This document shows positions 8,223 through 17,465 of a stretch of DNA of 64,000 nucleotides, piece after piece; position 1 is the first letter of the stretch, and the number at the start of each line of letters is the position of its first letter. Made by a program: the position numbers and the translations under genes. Below the pieces are notes generated by a model. That model saw nothing but the letters and a program-made list of their open reading frames with translations, was not told the origin of the DNA and ran no database searches. Source of the stretch: Methanofollis sp. W23 (lineage in GTDB: Archaea; Halobacteriota; Methanomicrobia; Methanomicrobiales; Methanofollaceae); assembly GCF_017875325.1 (NCBI RefSeq), contig NZ_JAGGMN010000001.1, forward strand, positions 2,805,766-2,869,765, written 5' to 3'.

Positions 8223-8428
8223 GGCCCTGTAGGATTCCTCTGGATGACCATCTTTGGAGGGGCTTCGAGCTCCCCGCCACATGAGAGAGAGTCGAGGACG
8301 GCAAATCTCTCTTCAAGTTTGCGGGTTGTGCCTCCCTGGCTTCATCGTCATCTGGGGGTCCGGCGCGGTGGTGTCTGAAGGTAATGGATGCGTGGGTGCG
8401 CAACGAAGAGGTGAGGCTCTCCCCTCCA
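8223..8428 (+). repeat. Family A repeat, degenerate copy
   Basis: Left end GGCCCTGTAGGATTCCTC, then GGATGACCATCTTTGGAGGG and GAGAGTCGAGGACGGCAA; the right end GTGAGGCTCTCCCCTCC is worn. It follows the terminator and contains no ORF. Confidence 0.65.
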
Positions 8429-8532
8429 TCATCTCCTGCCATCTTCTGGGGAGAGAATCGTGAAGGGGGAGTTGCTCCCTGCCGGGAGGGAAGTGACCAA
8501 AGTTTTTGATGTAGCCAATATTACTAAAAAAA

Positions 8533-8658
8533 GGCTCTGTAGAAATCCTCAGGACAGTTCTCTTTGGCGGGGGGCGTGCCGCCGCCCCTGGTGAGAAGAT
8601 GGGGGAAGGCGGTTGAACCGCGCGTGCACCCAGAAAAGGTAAGGGTTTCTACAGGGCC
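8533..8658 (+). repeat. Family A repeat, short (126 bp) derivative
   Basis: Intact left end GGCTCTGTAGAAATCCTC preceded by seven A, and right end GGGTTTCTACAGGGCC followed by six A. The centre is reduced to one hairpin region. It resembles a deletion derivative that kept both inverted ends. Confidence 0.85.
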
Positions 8659-8666
8659 AAAAAAGA

Positions 8667-9029
8667 TCATGATGCCGCTTGAACCCGCGGCACCTCTCCC
8701 CTGCACTCTGGGGCGGCGGCGACATACCTGACAAAGGGCGTCGTCGTATTCCCGTCCACCACCTCGCCGGTGAAGATATACACCGGCACCAGGTAGGCCG
8801 GGTCCTCCATGGCCTGCGCCTCGTAGTAGCCCAGATCGATCCCGGTGACGTCTCCGCCGCCGCCGACCTCGCCGTCTTCATCAGTGCTGATGATCTGCGC
8901 ATGTTCGGTGCTGCAGGGGACTGCATCCGCGGGCATCAACCCCTTCTCCTCCAGGTACGCCGTCGCGATCTCGGCCGCCTCCTCGTCTGAAGGGAGGTAT
9001 TCAGGGAGGTCCCTGGGATTGCGGCTCAA
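8667..9029 (-). pseudogene. Remnant of a larger hypothetical protein
   Basis: The frame gives about 120 aa with good codon bias (DLPEYLPSDEEAAEIATAYL near the start, VYIFTGEVVDGNTTTPFV later), but there is no ATG or GTG start: the open stretch begins after a stop at 9054-9056 and offers only a TTG. It reads like an internal or C-terminal piece of an exported protein whose 5' end has been lost. Repeat DNA flanks both sides. Family not recognised. Confidence 0.45.
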
Positions 9030-9117
9030 TCTATGTGGGGATTCTATTGACTGCTATAACTCAGGAACAGGCCAAATGGATAGCACATAATGAGATGCTC
9101 ATGAGAAATCTTAGTTC

Positions 9118-9498
9118 GGCTCTTTAGAAACCCTCACCCATTTTTGGATGAACGTGATTCACTCGCCTTCCCTTACCCCAGTGCCTGGGGCTCCGCCCGG
9201 CCCTCAGGATGAAGATAGGGCCATGAGGGCATAATCAATGATCATAAAGAGGGTGTTGCAGTCTTCGACCCTGCTATATGTGGCGGGTGTGAGCGGAGCG
9301 AACATGAGAAGATCTCTGATCTTCGAGGTGCGACCGAAGGAAACTTGAGAACGCAGGGTATCAGAGTTTTCCTGTGAAGAAAAGAATATGAAATATTTAT
9401 TTCGTGCACGGGAAGTGCGGAGCATTTTCTTGACCTGGAGATCTTCGAGCGGCTAACCCCTCGCCAGAAAGCATCATCAAGAGGATTTCTACAGAGCC
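9118..9498 (+). repeat. Family A repeat with about 150 bp inserted module
   Basis: Both inverted ends are intact (GGCTCTTTAGAAACCCTC and GAGGATTTCTACAGAGCC), but the element is 381 bp because an extra segment lies at about 9295-9455. That segment begins AGCGGAGCGAACATGAGAAG; a related stretch occurs inverted inside the repeat at 29291-29622. Confidence 0.8.
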
Positions 9499-9697
9499 CT
9501 TTGTTCTCACTCCTCTCATTAGGATAGGGGGGACACTACACTTCACGCCCTCTGTCGATCATCTTTGTGGAAAAACGGCTGGGGTGAGTTGAGGAGACCC
9601 GCAAGTCTTAGAGTCCAGGAGTGAGATTGGACCTGAGAGAAGAGGTGAGGTTGGAATGAAGGGCGTGTCGGCCCAGACGATCTCTTCGTGAAAAAAG

Positions 9698-9855
9698 GGC
9701 TTTGTAGAGACCCTTCCCTATTGTGTGGAGAGAATGTGTGTCTCCCGTCTTCCGATATAGTCTCTCGCCGAGGGTGCAGTCCCCAGCGCGAAGAGGTAGG
9801 AAGCCATATGATCAGAAGGCTGCTCTGACAGATTTATGGGGCTTTCTACAGAGCC
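9698..9855 (+). repeat. Family A repeat, 158-bp variant
   Basis: Left end GGCTTTGTAGAGACCCTT after six A; right end GGGGCTTTCTACAGAGCC followed by seven A. The middle is shortened and diverged. DNA between 9499 and 9697 shows no gene. Confidence 0.75.
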
Positions 9856-9897
9856 AAAAAAAGCTAAAATTCGGTTCTGCAGAATAGGTCATGAAGC

Positions 9898-10130
9898 GGC
9901 TCTGTAGAACCCCTCACCTCTTGTGTGGGGGAGACATGTGTCGCCCGCCTTCCTACCCCTTTGGCCGGGGGCGCGGCCCCCGGACCCCCGGGACCACGAT
10001 ATGGTCGGGAAGGCAGAATAAATGACCATAAAGAGAGTGCTGCCGTCCTCGGACCTCTCGTGTGGCGGGGGGTTTGGGGGGCGGCACGCACCTCCGCCAG
10101 AGAGACTCATCAAGAGGATTTCTACAGAGT
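9898..10130 (+). repeat. Family A repeat, complete 233-bp copy
   Basis: From GGCTCTGTAGAACCCCTC to GAGGATTTCTACAGAG. It is near-identical in length and order of modules to 6904-7137, with the hairpin CCGGGGGCGCGGCCCCCGG here against CCGGGGGCGCTGCCCCCGG there. 10131-10235 shows nothing recognisable. Confidence 0.9.
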
Positions 10131-10235
10131 TCATGAAGCGAACGTCTTCAAATCCCTCTTGATGAGCCCCTCAAGTGGTACCGGTGAGGGGAGGCACGTG
10201 ATCAGAGGATCACTCTGAGAGATCGATATTAGTAT

Positions 10236-10544
10236 CTACAGACCCTGCTCTTCCCTCTTTTTTCTGAGAAGCCGTGTCTTCATCGTTTCAAGCGCGGCTG
10301 CCGCCTCTTCGTCGGTTACATCAGGATCTCTGAAACGGGTGAACCGCTCACACACGAGTTCGGGACACTCCCCGCAGTGGTCGAGGTGCCGCTCGCCTAC
10401 ACAACACTCATAGATCGGACACTCCTCGATCCCGACGGATGCCGTCCAGAATGGCCTGCCCTGGACCGCTCCACATCCTCCGCATCTGGAGAAATAGTCG
10501 CACTCCGTACATATCGTCCCGCAGACCTCGGTACTCTGGTCCAT
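10236..10544 (-). CDS. DUF3795-type cysteine-rich protein
   Basis: 102 aa from ATG 10544 (a TTG lies 21 bp upstream). Ten cysteines are arranged in CxxC-like clusters: CGTICTECDYFSRCGGCGA, ECPIYECC, and HCGECPELVCERF, as in DUF3795 proteins, which are presumed to bind zinc or Fe-S. The C-terminal 30 residues are charged and probably helical. It stands alone between repeat arrays. Function unknown. Confidence 0.75.
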   Translation of the reverse strand: MDQSTEVCGTICTECDYFSRCGGCGAVQGRPFWTASVGIEECPIYECCVGERHLDHCGECPELVCERFTRFRDPDVTDEEAAAALETMKTRLLRKKREEQGL

Positions 10545-10655
10545 GATGTCGCTTGGACTGACCAATATATCGCTCTATGCACTGGAGGATGAAAGTAAAT
10601 GGGAGGCGGGTGATCTGCTTGATTCATTTTGAATGGGGATTTCATCCATTATTTT

Positions 10656-11010
10656 GGCTCTGTAGTACCTCTCACCAGGTCCAGGTGTGACTGTGACTCG
10701 CCTGCTTCCCCACATCTTCTTGCCGGAGGCGGCTCCCCCGGCACCAGGGATTGGGAAAGCGGGATGATCTGGCATGCTGCCCATATTGTAGAATCTTCGC
10801 CCCCCTCTTGTGTCGGGGGGCGTGGCCCCCCAGACCCTTCACGGAGAGAGCGGAGAGAGGATAGGTGGGGGAGGCACGATGCTCGATTTCTGGCCGTTCC
10901 CCTGTCACGAGGAGAAGGCTCAAAGGTCTTTCCACGTCCAGAAGATCTGCAATATGAAATTTTCATCCCATATGCGTGAGCCCGGGGTTCATGACGAATT
11001 CTGCAGGGCC
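10656..11010 (+). repeat. Composite repeat: family A left end joined to family B right half
   Basis: It starts GGCTCTGTAGTACCTCTC like family A but ends with the family B tail (GATAGGTGGGGGAGGCACGA, AATATGAAATTTTCATCCCA, TTCTGCAGGGCC). About 355 bp. It links the two families and fills the gap before the BofA-like gene. Confidence 0.75.
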
Positions 11011-11028
11011 ACAATTTCACGTCCCCTC

Positions 11029-11292
11029 TCACAGGGGTATCCCGAGGAGGTGGAGGATCACTACGATGATCACGCCGATGATCCCGCCAAGGGCACTGAT
11101 GACTACAGTAATAATGTCGATCGGGATGTCGGGCCGCCCAAAGAGGCTCATCACATTGAAGAGGTTGATCAGGAAGAGGATGACGATGCCAGCGATGGCA
11201 TTGATCACGAGGGCGATCCCCTTTCTCACAAAATAGAACAGAAGCAATGCTACGAGAAGTGCGAGCAGGATCCCGATGATTGGTCCGAGCAT
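11029..11292 (-). CDS. BofA-family small membrane protein
   Basis: 87 aa from ATG 11292. Three hydrophobic stretches (about residues 2-20, 25-48 and 60-85) and the segment INAIAGIVILFLINLFNV match the pro-sigmaK inhibitor BofA-like family, which is also common in methanogens where its role is unknown. It is the last gene of a minus-strand run after a larger membrane protein (41 bp gap). Confidence 0.75.
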   Translation of the reverse strand: MLGPIIGILLALLVALLLFYFVRKGIALVINAIAGIVILFLINLFNVMSLFGRPDIPIDIITVVISALGGIIGVIIVVILHLLGIPL

Positions 11293-11333
11293 GCCTCTAC
11301 CTTGGCATGATAGATAAATAGGTTGTGGTCCTC

Positions 11334-12155
11334 TCACCTGGTTTTTCGTATCATCAGCATGACCTGCCAGGTTCCGGCAGCAAGGACGGCGGCCCAGAGG
11401 GGAACGAGCGCTCCGCTCTTCCAGAGGAGGGTGATGAGTGCCGTCGCGAGGGCGAGGGCCTGCGCCGCCCTCACTCTGCCGGCGTCCAGTGGTCTTCCTC
11501 CGCTGTCGCCTGAGGTACGGATGGTTGATGACTCGGCAATCACCAGAAGGAAGAGCACCGTCGCGACGACGGCGGTGACGATGCCAGCCGTGAGGGGAGG
11601 TATCGTGATCGCGGTCTCCCGCTCGGCGAAGAGCGCACCCGCCGCGGCCGCGAGTGCAATGCCTGCGGCGGGGATGCGATGGGGGGCGGGTCCCCTCAAT
11701 GTTCCGTCGATGAGGAGGGCCGCGGCCGCGATGGGCCCGGCCATAAGAAACCCCTGCCAGAGGTGCCAGAGGGTGAGGATGAGCATGACCGCGACGTCTA
11801 TGGGTGTTGCCGCACGACCGGTCGTCCGGTTCACGAGCCGCAGGAGAAGGAGGAGCCAGAGGGGGGTGACGAGGTCAGGGAGCGGCAGGACAGAGAAGAG
11901 TGCGGCGGCCATGAGTGCCGCTGCGAACAGGGCGGAGAGGTCATGGTCGGGATCGACCTCCCGACCGAGCGCCCAGGCGAGGAAAACGACCAGGCCCGAG
12001 GCGGCGCCTGAAATCATCGACTCAACGATCCCGACACCGTTGAAGGCCGTCGTCGTTGTTATGATGACGACGATCGCCAGGGAAAAGATGGCAATCGCGC
12101 GGTTTGTCAGGTAGGAGACATCGAGAGGTCGGGCGATCCCGCTCACTGGATGCAT
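11334..12155 (-). CDS. Polytopic membrane protein, unknown
   Basis: 273 aa from ATG 12155; the frame extends upstream but without hydrophobic or protein-like character. About eight hydrophobic segments are visible, e.g. AIAIFSLAIVVIITTTTAF, LSALFAAALMAAALFSVLPL, MLILTLWHLWQGFLMAGPIA and VTAVVATVLFLLVIA. No catalytic motif is apparent. It lies between a LEA2-like lipoprotein gene and the BofA-like gene on the same strand, so the three may be co-transcribed. No family recognised. Confidence 0.7.
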   Translation of the reverse strand: MHPVSGIARPLDVSYLTNRAIAIFSLAIVVIITTTTAFNGVGIVESMISGAASGLVVFLAWALGREVDPDHDLSALFAAALMAAALFSVLPLPDLVTPLWLLLLLRLVNRTTGRAATPIDVAVMLILTLWHLWQGFLMAGPIAAAALLIDGTLRGPAPHRIPAAGIALAAAAGALFAERETAITIPPLTAGIVTAVVATVLFLLVIAESSTIRTSGDSGGRPLDAGRVRAAQALALATALITLLWKSGALVPLWAAVLAAGTWQVMLMIRKTR

Positions 12156-12210
12156 GGTGGCAGGGTGGCGTGCGTACAAAAAAGGGTTGGTGCCGGTGCG
12201 CGGTGCCTGT

Positions 12211-12678
12211 TCAGTCCCGCACCGATACTTTCTCTGTCTTCTCGAAAGGCACGTCGAACGAGGCGACGCCTGCATCGACGGTCGCTATGCCTTCTACCTT
12301 CACTTCGAGTTCTCCGGAGAGGAGCAGGACCGCGGCTGCAGAGAGCATGGCCGCATTGTCCATGGTGATCGGGACCGTAACCTCGGTCTGGTTGGAGGCT
12401 GGCACGGTGATCGCCCCTGCAGTTCCTGACCCGAGCAGCACCTCGGCTCTGTCTTTTGAGTAGGACACGTCCATCTCAACCCTGCCGATCGTTATCTCAA
12501 TGGGGTTGGGGTTGTCCACGGCAAGGAAGACCACCAGGTCCATGCTCTCCAGGCTGAGGTCACTGACGGCGATGTCGGTGACGGTGACCTCAGGTGGCCC
12601 AACGGGTGGTTCTGAGGTGCATCCTGCGATGAAAACGGCACTTACGAGAATAACTATGAGTGGTGCGAGTCTCATCAT
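12211..12678 (-). CDS. LEA type 2 (WHy-domain) lipoprotein
   Basis: About 155 aa. The N-terminus has two consecutive ATG codons (12678 and 12675) after GAGGGAG, a hydrophobic signal and a lipobox (VFIAGCTSEPP), predicting a lipid-anchored extracellular protein. The body matches the LEA14/WHy beta-sandwich pattern: VFLAVDNPNPIEITIGRVEM, VTVPITMDN and an alternating hydrophobic C-terminus. Many methanogens carry such proteins, with unclear roles at the cell surface. It is divergent from the deformylase-like gene, 67 bp apart. Confidence 0.85.
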   Translation of the reverse strand: MMRLAPLIVILVSAVFIAGCTSEPPVGPPEVTVTDIAVSDLSLESMDLVVFLAVDNPNPIEITIGRVEMDVSYSKDRAEVLLGSGTAGAITVPASNQTEVTVPITMDNAAMLSAAAVLLLSGELEVKVEGIATVDAGVASFDVPFEKTEKVSVRD

Positions 12679-12745
12679 CTCCCTCTGCCTGTGGATGGGT
12701 GGGGGGGTATTTATCTGCTCTGCCTCCCCTGGGTCTGCACTGATT

Positions 12746-13273
12746 ATGGAGAGGGATGACGACAACGAGACCCTCAGGGTGCTGGCCTTTCTCGGTGCTG
12801 AGTGGAAGCTTGCCGAACGGTTCGCTCTTCCAGCTGAAGCCTTCCTCCCGGTCTTTTTCTCGTTGCGTTTTGGTGGTGCCTGGAGTTACGCGGTCGAAGG
12901 GCTCAGGGCCGTCTCGGTCGTGAAAAAGACAACGGTGTATGAGGACGGAGGGCGAGGGGCGACCATCGAGGAGATCTATCTCCTCGTCGACCCGGAGATC
13001 CTCAACGAGGAGGGGGCGGTCGCCAGGCTGGAGAAGTGCGGAGAAGAACCAGAACGCCTCCTCGTCGTCCGCCCCTCCCGCGTGCGTCTCAGGGTGCGCC
13101 GGGCGGTACGGGTGCGGGTCGACCCGGGCAGGTGTGAGGTGTCGACCGAAGAGGTGCCAGGCGACGACCTCACCTTCGAGGGTTCGGCGGCGTTCACCTT
13201 TGCCCATGAGATGGAGCACCTCGACGCCCGCACCATCTCGGGGAAGAGGCTGTGGGAGTTTCGGTTTGTCTGA
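12746..13273 (+). CDS. Peptide-deformylase-like metalloprotein
   Basis: 175 aa from ATG 12746; upstream sequence in frame overlaps the divergent lipoprotein gene and is not used. The C-terminal HEMEHLD (His154, Glu155, His158) matches the deformylase HExxH motif 3, and VDPEILNEEG followed by EKCGEEPERLLVVRP resembles the region around the metal-binding Cys of motif 2 (Cys98), though EGCLS is not conserved. Motif 1 (GxGxAAxQ) is not seen. Archaeal initiation does not use formyl-Met, so the substrate must be something else or the activity is lost. Confidence 0.7.
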   Translation: MERDDDNETLRVLAFLGAEWKLAERFALPAEAFLPVFFSLRFGGAWSYAVEGLRAVSVVKKTTVYEDGGRGATIEEIYLLVDPEILNEEGAVARLEKCGEEPERLLVVRPSRVRLRVRRAVRVRVDPGRCEVSTEEVPGDDLTFEGSAAFTFAHEMEHLDARTISGKRLWEFRFV

Positions 13274-13681
13274 GTTTTATGGTCTGCATGGAGCCTTGAG
13301 GACATGGGTCCATCGCCCTCCCACGCTGGTGCCGGGGGTTCTCTTGAAACTTGGGGCTCTGTAGAGATCCTCTTGATGGCTCTCTCTGGTGGGGGTGCGT
13401 GCCGCCCTCCGGTGGAGGTAAGGGTTTAGAATTTCTGGAAGGAAGCGCTTCGGTTCGAGGAGATGGACACCCCAGGAGAGTTTTGGGATGACCTCGAAGG
13501 CATTCGATTCACACTCCTTCCTACAAACAACAGGTGTGGGTATCTACAGGGCCTACAGAGCCAAATATTCATCCTATTCTCCTCTCCTCCCTCTATCTTC
13601 TGCGACGAGGGGGGTGCCTGAGCCCTCCCCGGCAAAAGGCTGATGAGGTTCTTGTCTCTATGAAGGGAGAGGGGGTGCGAT
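13274..13681. repeat. Gap with a family A derivative (13355-13553)
   Basis: Left end GGCTCTGTAGAGATCCTC and right end TATCTACAGGGCC are kept. The middle includes GGTTTAGAATTTCTGGAAGG, also found at about 54515-54535, and CAGGAGAGTTTTGGGATGA, related to DNA at 54570. No gene. Confidence 0.7.
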
Positions 13682-15127
13682 ATGGAAGGACCGGGGACCG
13701 TCTGTCCCGGACTGCTCGTCCTCAACGCCCTCTGTGCCCTCCTGATCATTTTTTTCGAGCAGAAAAACCCGGCCGCCGCCCGTGCCTGGATCATCGTCCT
13801 GGTCTTCATCCCGGCGCTGGGGTTCGTCCTCTACCTCCTCCTCGGTCAGAACCTCTACAAAGAACGGCTCTTCATCCTCAAAAAAAAAAAGGACGACCAG
13901 GTGCTGAGGGGGATCCTCAGGGAGCAGGAGGCATGGATGACCACCGGCGACTCCCCGCTCAACGACCGTCTCGGGGGCTTCCGGCCCCTTGCTTCCATGC
14001 TGTTCCGCCACACCAAGGCGGCCCTCTGTCCGGGTAATGAGGTGGAGGTCTACACCGGCGGCGCCGAGAAGTTCTCGACCCTCTTCGAGGCAATCCAGGC
14101 GGCCCGCGACCATATCCATCTCCAGTATTATATCATCAGGGACGACCGGCTGGGCAGGCAGACGGTCTCGGCGCTCGCGGAGAAGGCATCAGAAGGATGC
14201 AAGGTGCGGGTGCTGTACGACGCTGTCGGGTGCCGGAAACTTCCAAAAAAGTTTTTCAAACCCCTGACCGATGCAGGCGGGGAAGTGACGAGTTTCTTCC
14301 CGTTGCGCTACCTCCCCTTCAACCTCAGGGTGAACTACCGCAACCACCGAAAGATCACCGTCGTCGACGGGAACGTCGGGTTCATCGGGGGGTTCAATCC
14401 CGGTACCGAGTACCTCGGCGAAGACCCGCACCTCGGTCCCTGGCGAGACACCCACCTCAAGATCGCCGGGAAGGCCGTCTCCTTCCTGCAACTCAGGTTC
14501 TTCCAGGACTGGAACTATGCCGCCGGCGCCGACCTCGGGTTTGAGGGCCGCTACTTCCCTGCCTGCGACGATCCAGACGACGTCCTTGTCCAGGTCGTCT
14601 CAAGCGGCCCAGACTCGCTCGGCGAAGAGATCAAGAAGGGCTACCTCAAGCTCATCTCCTCGGCACACAAGTCGGTCTATGTCCAGTCGCCGTACTTTGT
14701 ACCTGACGAGAGCGTGCTTGACGCCCTCACGGTCGCCGCCCTCTCTGGCGTCGACGTGCGGGTGATGATCCCGTGCAAACCCGACCACCCCTTTGTCTAC
14801 TGGGCGACATATTCGTACATCGGCGATCTCGTCGCCGCCGGGGTGCGGGCCTACACCTATGACGCCGGTTTTCTCCATGCCAAGACCATCGTCGTCGACG
14901 GGGTCGCGGCCTCGGTGGGGAGCGCCAACTGGGATATCAGGAGTTTTCGCCTGAACTTCGAGGCCAACGCCTTCATCTACGATCGAAGGGTGGCCGGGCG
15001 ACTGAAAGCCGCCTTCGAGGCCGACCTCGCCGACTGTACCGAGGTGACGCCCGCCCGCTATGTGGCCAGGTCTCGGCGGGTGAAGGCCAAGGAGTCGGTC
15101 TTCCGCCTCTTCTCAGGGGTGCTTTAA
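13682..15127 (+). CDS. cls: Cardiolipin synthase (phospholipase D superfamily)
   Basis: 481 aa. Two N-terminal membrane helices (about residues 9-25 and 34-55) precede two HKD catalytic motifs: NHRKITVVDGNVGFIGG (His222, Lys224, Asp229) and FLHAKTIVVDGVAASVGSAN (His399, Lys401, Asp406). This layout is that of bacterial-type cardiolipin synthases. A related enzyme in the methanogen Methanospirillum has been shown to make archaeal cardiolipins, so a role in condensing ether phospholipids is likely. The 3' end overlaps the convergent PHP gene by 15 bp. Confidence 0.9.
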   Translation: MEGPGTVCPGLLVLNALCALLIIFFEQKNPAAARAWIIVLVFIPALGFVLYLLLGQNLYKERLFILKKKKDDQVLRGILREQEAWMTTGDSPLNDRLGGFRPLASMLFRHTKAALCPGNEVEVYTGGAEKFSTLFEAIQAARDHIHLQYYIIRDDRLGRQTVSALAEKASEGCKVRVLYDAVGCRKLPKKFFKPLTDAGGEVTSFFPLRYLPFNLRVNYRNHRKITVVDGNVGFIGGFNPGTEYLGEDPHLGPWRDTHLKIAGKAVSFLQLRFFQDWNYAAGADLGFEGRYFPACDDPDDVLVQVVSSGPDSLGEEIKKGYLKLISSAHKSVYVQSPYFVPDESVLDALTVAALSGVDVRVMIPCKPDHPFVYWATYSYIGDLVAAGVRAYTYDAGFLHAKTIVVDGVAASVGSANWDIRSFRLNFEANAFIYDRRVAGRLKAAFEADLADCTEVTPARYVARSRRVKAKESVFRLFSGVL

Positions 15128-15994
15128 CCCTGTCTTCAGCCGCGATGGGATGCGGAGGAGACGGGGGAGGTTCTGGTGCCAGTGGACCGCGAGAGAGGGG
15201 CCGAGGTACGGGAGGTACTGTGGGAGAACCCCGACGGCCGTCGTACATTTTTCGAGGGTGTTCTTTTCGAGCCCGACGATCCTCGTCTCCCGCCTGGCGA
15301 CGGCGTCGAGGAACCCCCCCACGTCCGCGGCATCGGCGCAGGTGACCACATTCCCGAGGTCAGAGAGGAGGTGGCCGTCGGTGCCGCCGGTGACCCCGAG
15401 TCCCCTGTCCCTCGCAAGGGCGGCGGCCTTCTCGTTCTGTCCTCTTCCCATCCCCCCGCAGAGGGCTTCGACGGCGTCGAACTCGGAGAGGGCCGCAGGG
15501 TTGAGATATTCGCGGTCGATACACTTCTGCACGCCCTTGTTGAAGAGGAGGTAGCCGTATGGGTGGGCGGCCGAGACGACGCAGGAGTAGCCAGCGGCCC
15601 GCTCCAGAACCTCTTCGGTCATGAGGCGGGTGGCAAGGTACGGGTTCTTGCTCAGTGCGTCCCTGATATGGTTCTCGTAAAAATCTTCCAGGTCATGGAT
15701 ATCGTAAAAATAGATGAGGATATGCGGGCCGTCCCAGGCACTCACCTCGATCCCGGGGACGACCATCGCACGCGTACCGAGACGCCGCGCCTCCAGGACG
15801 CCGCCGACGCCGTTGTGGTCGGTGATCGCAAGCCCGAACCCCCGGTCTTCGGCCTTGCGGAGGGCGTCTCTGACCCTGATGGGAGCGTCAGAGTGGAGGG
15901 TGTGGGTGTGCATGTCCACCGGCATCAGCCCTGCCTCCCTGAGGGCGGCGAAGTCGGGGCGGGCATGGGTGACCATCTGTGAGATCTGCGTCAT
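15113..15994 (-). CDS. PHP-domain phosphoesterase
   Basis: 293 aa from ATG 15994, which has GGAGATCACAGG upstream. Metal-binding motifs of PHP enzymes are visible: DMHTHTLHSD near residue 30, ITDHNGVGG near 58, PGIEVSAW near 80, SAAHPYG near 140 and GGTDGHLL near 200. It probably hydrolyses a phosphoester such as a nucleotide or histidinol-phosphate-like substrate; the true substrate is unknown. It lies 55 bp after the MATE gene on the same strand and may be the third gene of the marR operon. Confidence 0.85.
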   Translation of the reverse strand: MTQISQMVTHARPDFAALREAGLMPVDMHTHTLHSDAPIRVRDALRKAEDRGFGLAITDHNGVGGVLEARRLGTRAMVVPGIEVSAWDGPHILIYFYDIHDLEDFYENHIRDALSKNPYLATRLMTEEVLERAAGYSCVVSAAHPYGYLLFNKGVQKCIDREYLNPAALSEFDAVEALCGGMGRGQNEKAAALARDRGLGVTGGTDGHLLSDLGNVVTCADAADVGGFLDAVARRETRIVGLEKNTLEKCTTAVGVLPQYLPYLGPSLAVHWHQNLPRLLRIPSRLKTGLKHP

Positions 15995-16049
15995 CCTGTG
16001 ATCTCCTCTGCCCGCCGCGGGGTGATGAAGGTCGCGGTCGGTGCACCGC

Positions 16050-17465
16050 TCAGGTGGCCGCCTCCCCTCCTCTCTCACTTGTCCTGAGGAGGCGGGAGAT
16101 GAAGACCCGCGCCCATCCGTAGCCGACGATCCCGCCGAGGACGTTGCCGATGACGATCCCCCACCAGACCCCTGCCTCGCCGAGCCCGAGGGGAAGGGCG
16201 AGGAGGTAGGCGAAGACGGCGGTGAAGACGAGGTTGCGCAGCAGACTGAGGACGAGCGAGTTCATCCCCCGCCCGGTCCCCTGGAAGACCGCCCCCGACA
16301 TGATGCCAGGCGGGGCGAAGGGGTAGAAGAAGCACATCGTCTGGAGGAAGGCGACGATCGCCGGGGCAAGGAGGGCGCTCTCAGGCGAGTAGGTGAAGAT
16401 GAGGGCGATCACCGGGGCGAAGACCCAGGTGATGGCGCTGACCGCGAGGGCGATCGCCACCCCGAGCCCGACCGAGAAGGTGTGGGCGGTCCTGAGATTT
16501 TCAAACCGCCGTGCCCCATAGGAGGCGCCGACGACCGAGACGACCGAGGTCGCGATGGCGATGAGGGGGATGATCGCAAACATCACGACCCGCCACCCAG
16601 AGGTGTAGACGGCGACGGCGTCGGTGCCGGCGACATGGACGAGGAGGCCGTTGATGATGATGACGATGATCGACATCAGGAAAAATTCCATGCTTGCCGG
16701 GAGCCCGACCTTGAGGATGTCGGTGAAGATCCCCCGGTCAAAGGAAAAGCCCTTCCACGAGAGGGTGACATAGGTGTCCCTCCTGACGAGGAACCAGTAG
16801 AGCAGGACGAGGGAGACGAGGGCGACCGAGATGACGGTGGCCCAGGCGGCGCCGGCGATCCCCATCCCGGCCCAGTAGATGAGGATGGGGTCGAGGATCA
16901 TGTTGACGACTGCAGAGACGGCCATGGCGTACATTGTCCGTCTGGTGTCCCCTTCGGCCCTGAGAACGGCATAGGCGATGTTGGTGAAGAGGATGAAGAT
17001 CGTCCCAGAGAAGACGATGCTCCCATAGGTCGCCGCCAGGTCAGTGGTCTCGCCGGCGCCCAGGGCGGCGACGATCGGGCCGGCAAGGAGGATGAGCGGG
17101 AGGGTCATGACCGCCGAGAGGAGGATGGTCAGGACCATGGCGTGCATGGCCGCACTGTCTGCGCCTGGCTTGTCGTGTGCACCGATCCGGCGGGAGATGG
17201 TCGAGGTGACCCCGGCGCCGAGGCCGTTCCCGAGGCCGATGAAGACCATGAAGAGGGGGGTCACGAACCCGACGGCAGCAAGGGCGTTTTTCCCGAGGCC
17301 TGCCACCCAGACGGCGTCGACGAGGTTGTAGACCGAGAGGAGGAACATCGCCACGATCATCGGGCCTGAGAGTTTGATGATCGCCTTCTTCGGATCGCCG
17401 GTGAGGACGGAGACGCCTCTTGTGGTGCCGGTCTGTTCAGGGTGTTTTGTTTCTGTGGCGTGCAT
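16050..17465 (-). CDS. MATE-family efflux transporter
   Basis: 471 aa, about twelve membrane helices in two related halves, as in MATE proteins: GPMIVAMFLLSVYNLVDAVW, GLGNGLGAGVTSTISRRIGA in half one, and VGLPASMEFFLMSI and GTGRGMNSL in half two. It exports organic cations or drugs by Na+ or H+ antiport in this family. Its start overlaps the end of the marR gene by 29 bp, so MarR very likely controls it. A close paralogue lies at 23289-24731. Confidence 0.92.
   Translation of the reverse strand: MHATETKHPEQTGTTRGVSVLTGDPKKAIIKLSGPMIVAMFLLSVYNLVDAVWVAGLGKNALAAVGFVTPLFMVFIGLGNGLGAGVTSTISRRIGAHDKPGADSAAMHAMVLTILLSAVMTLPLILLAGPIVAALGAGETTDLAATYGSIVFSGTIFILFTNIAYAVLRAEGDTRRTMYAMAVSAVVNMILDPILIYWAGMGIAGAAWATVISVALVSLVLLYWFLVRRDTYVTLSWKGFSFDRGIFTDILKVGLPASMEFFLMSIIVIIINGLLVHVAGTDAVAVYTSGWRVVMFAIIPLIAIATSVVSVVGASYGARRFENLRTAHTFSVGLGVAIALAVSAITWVFAPVIALIFTYSPESALLAPAIVAFLQTMCFFYPFAPPGIMSGAVFQGTGRGMNSLVLSLLRNLVFTAVFAYLLALPLGLGEAGVWWGIVIGNVLGGIVGYGWARVFISRLLRTSERGGEAAT

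Noticed and set aside
16041..17369. 442-aa open frame on the plus strand, antisense to the MATE gene
   Set aside because: The product is almost only Asp, Glu, Gly, Arg and His, the signature of an antisense frame in GC-rich coding DNA; the minus-strand MATE protein explains the sequence.
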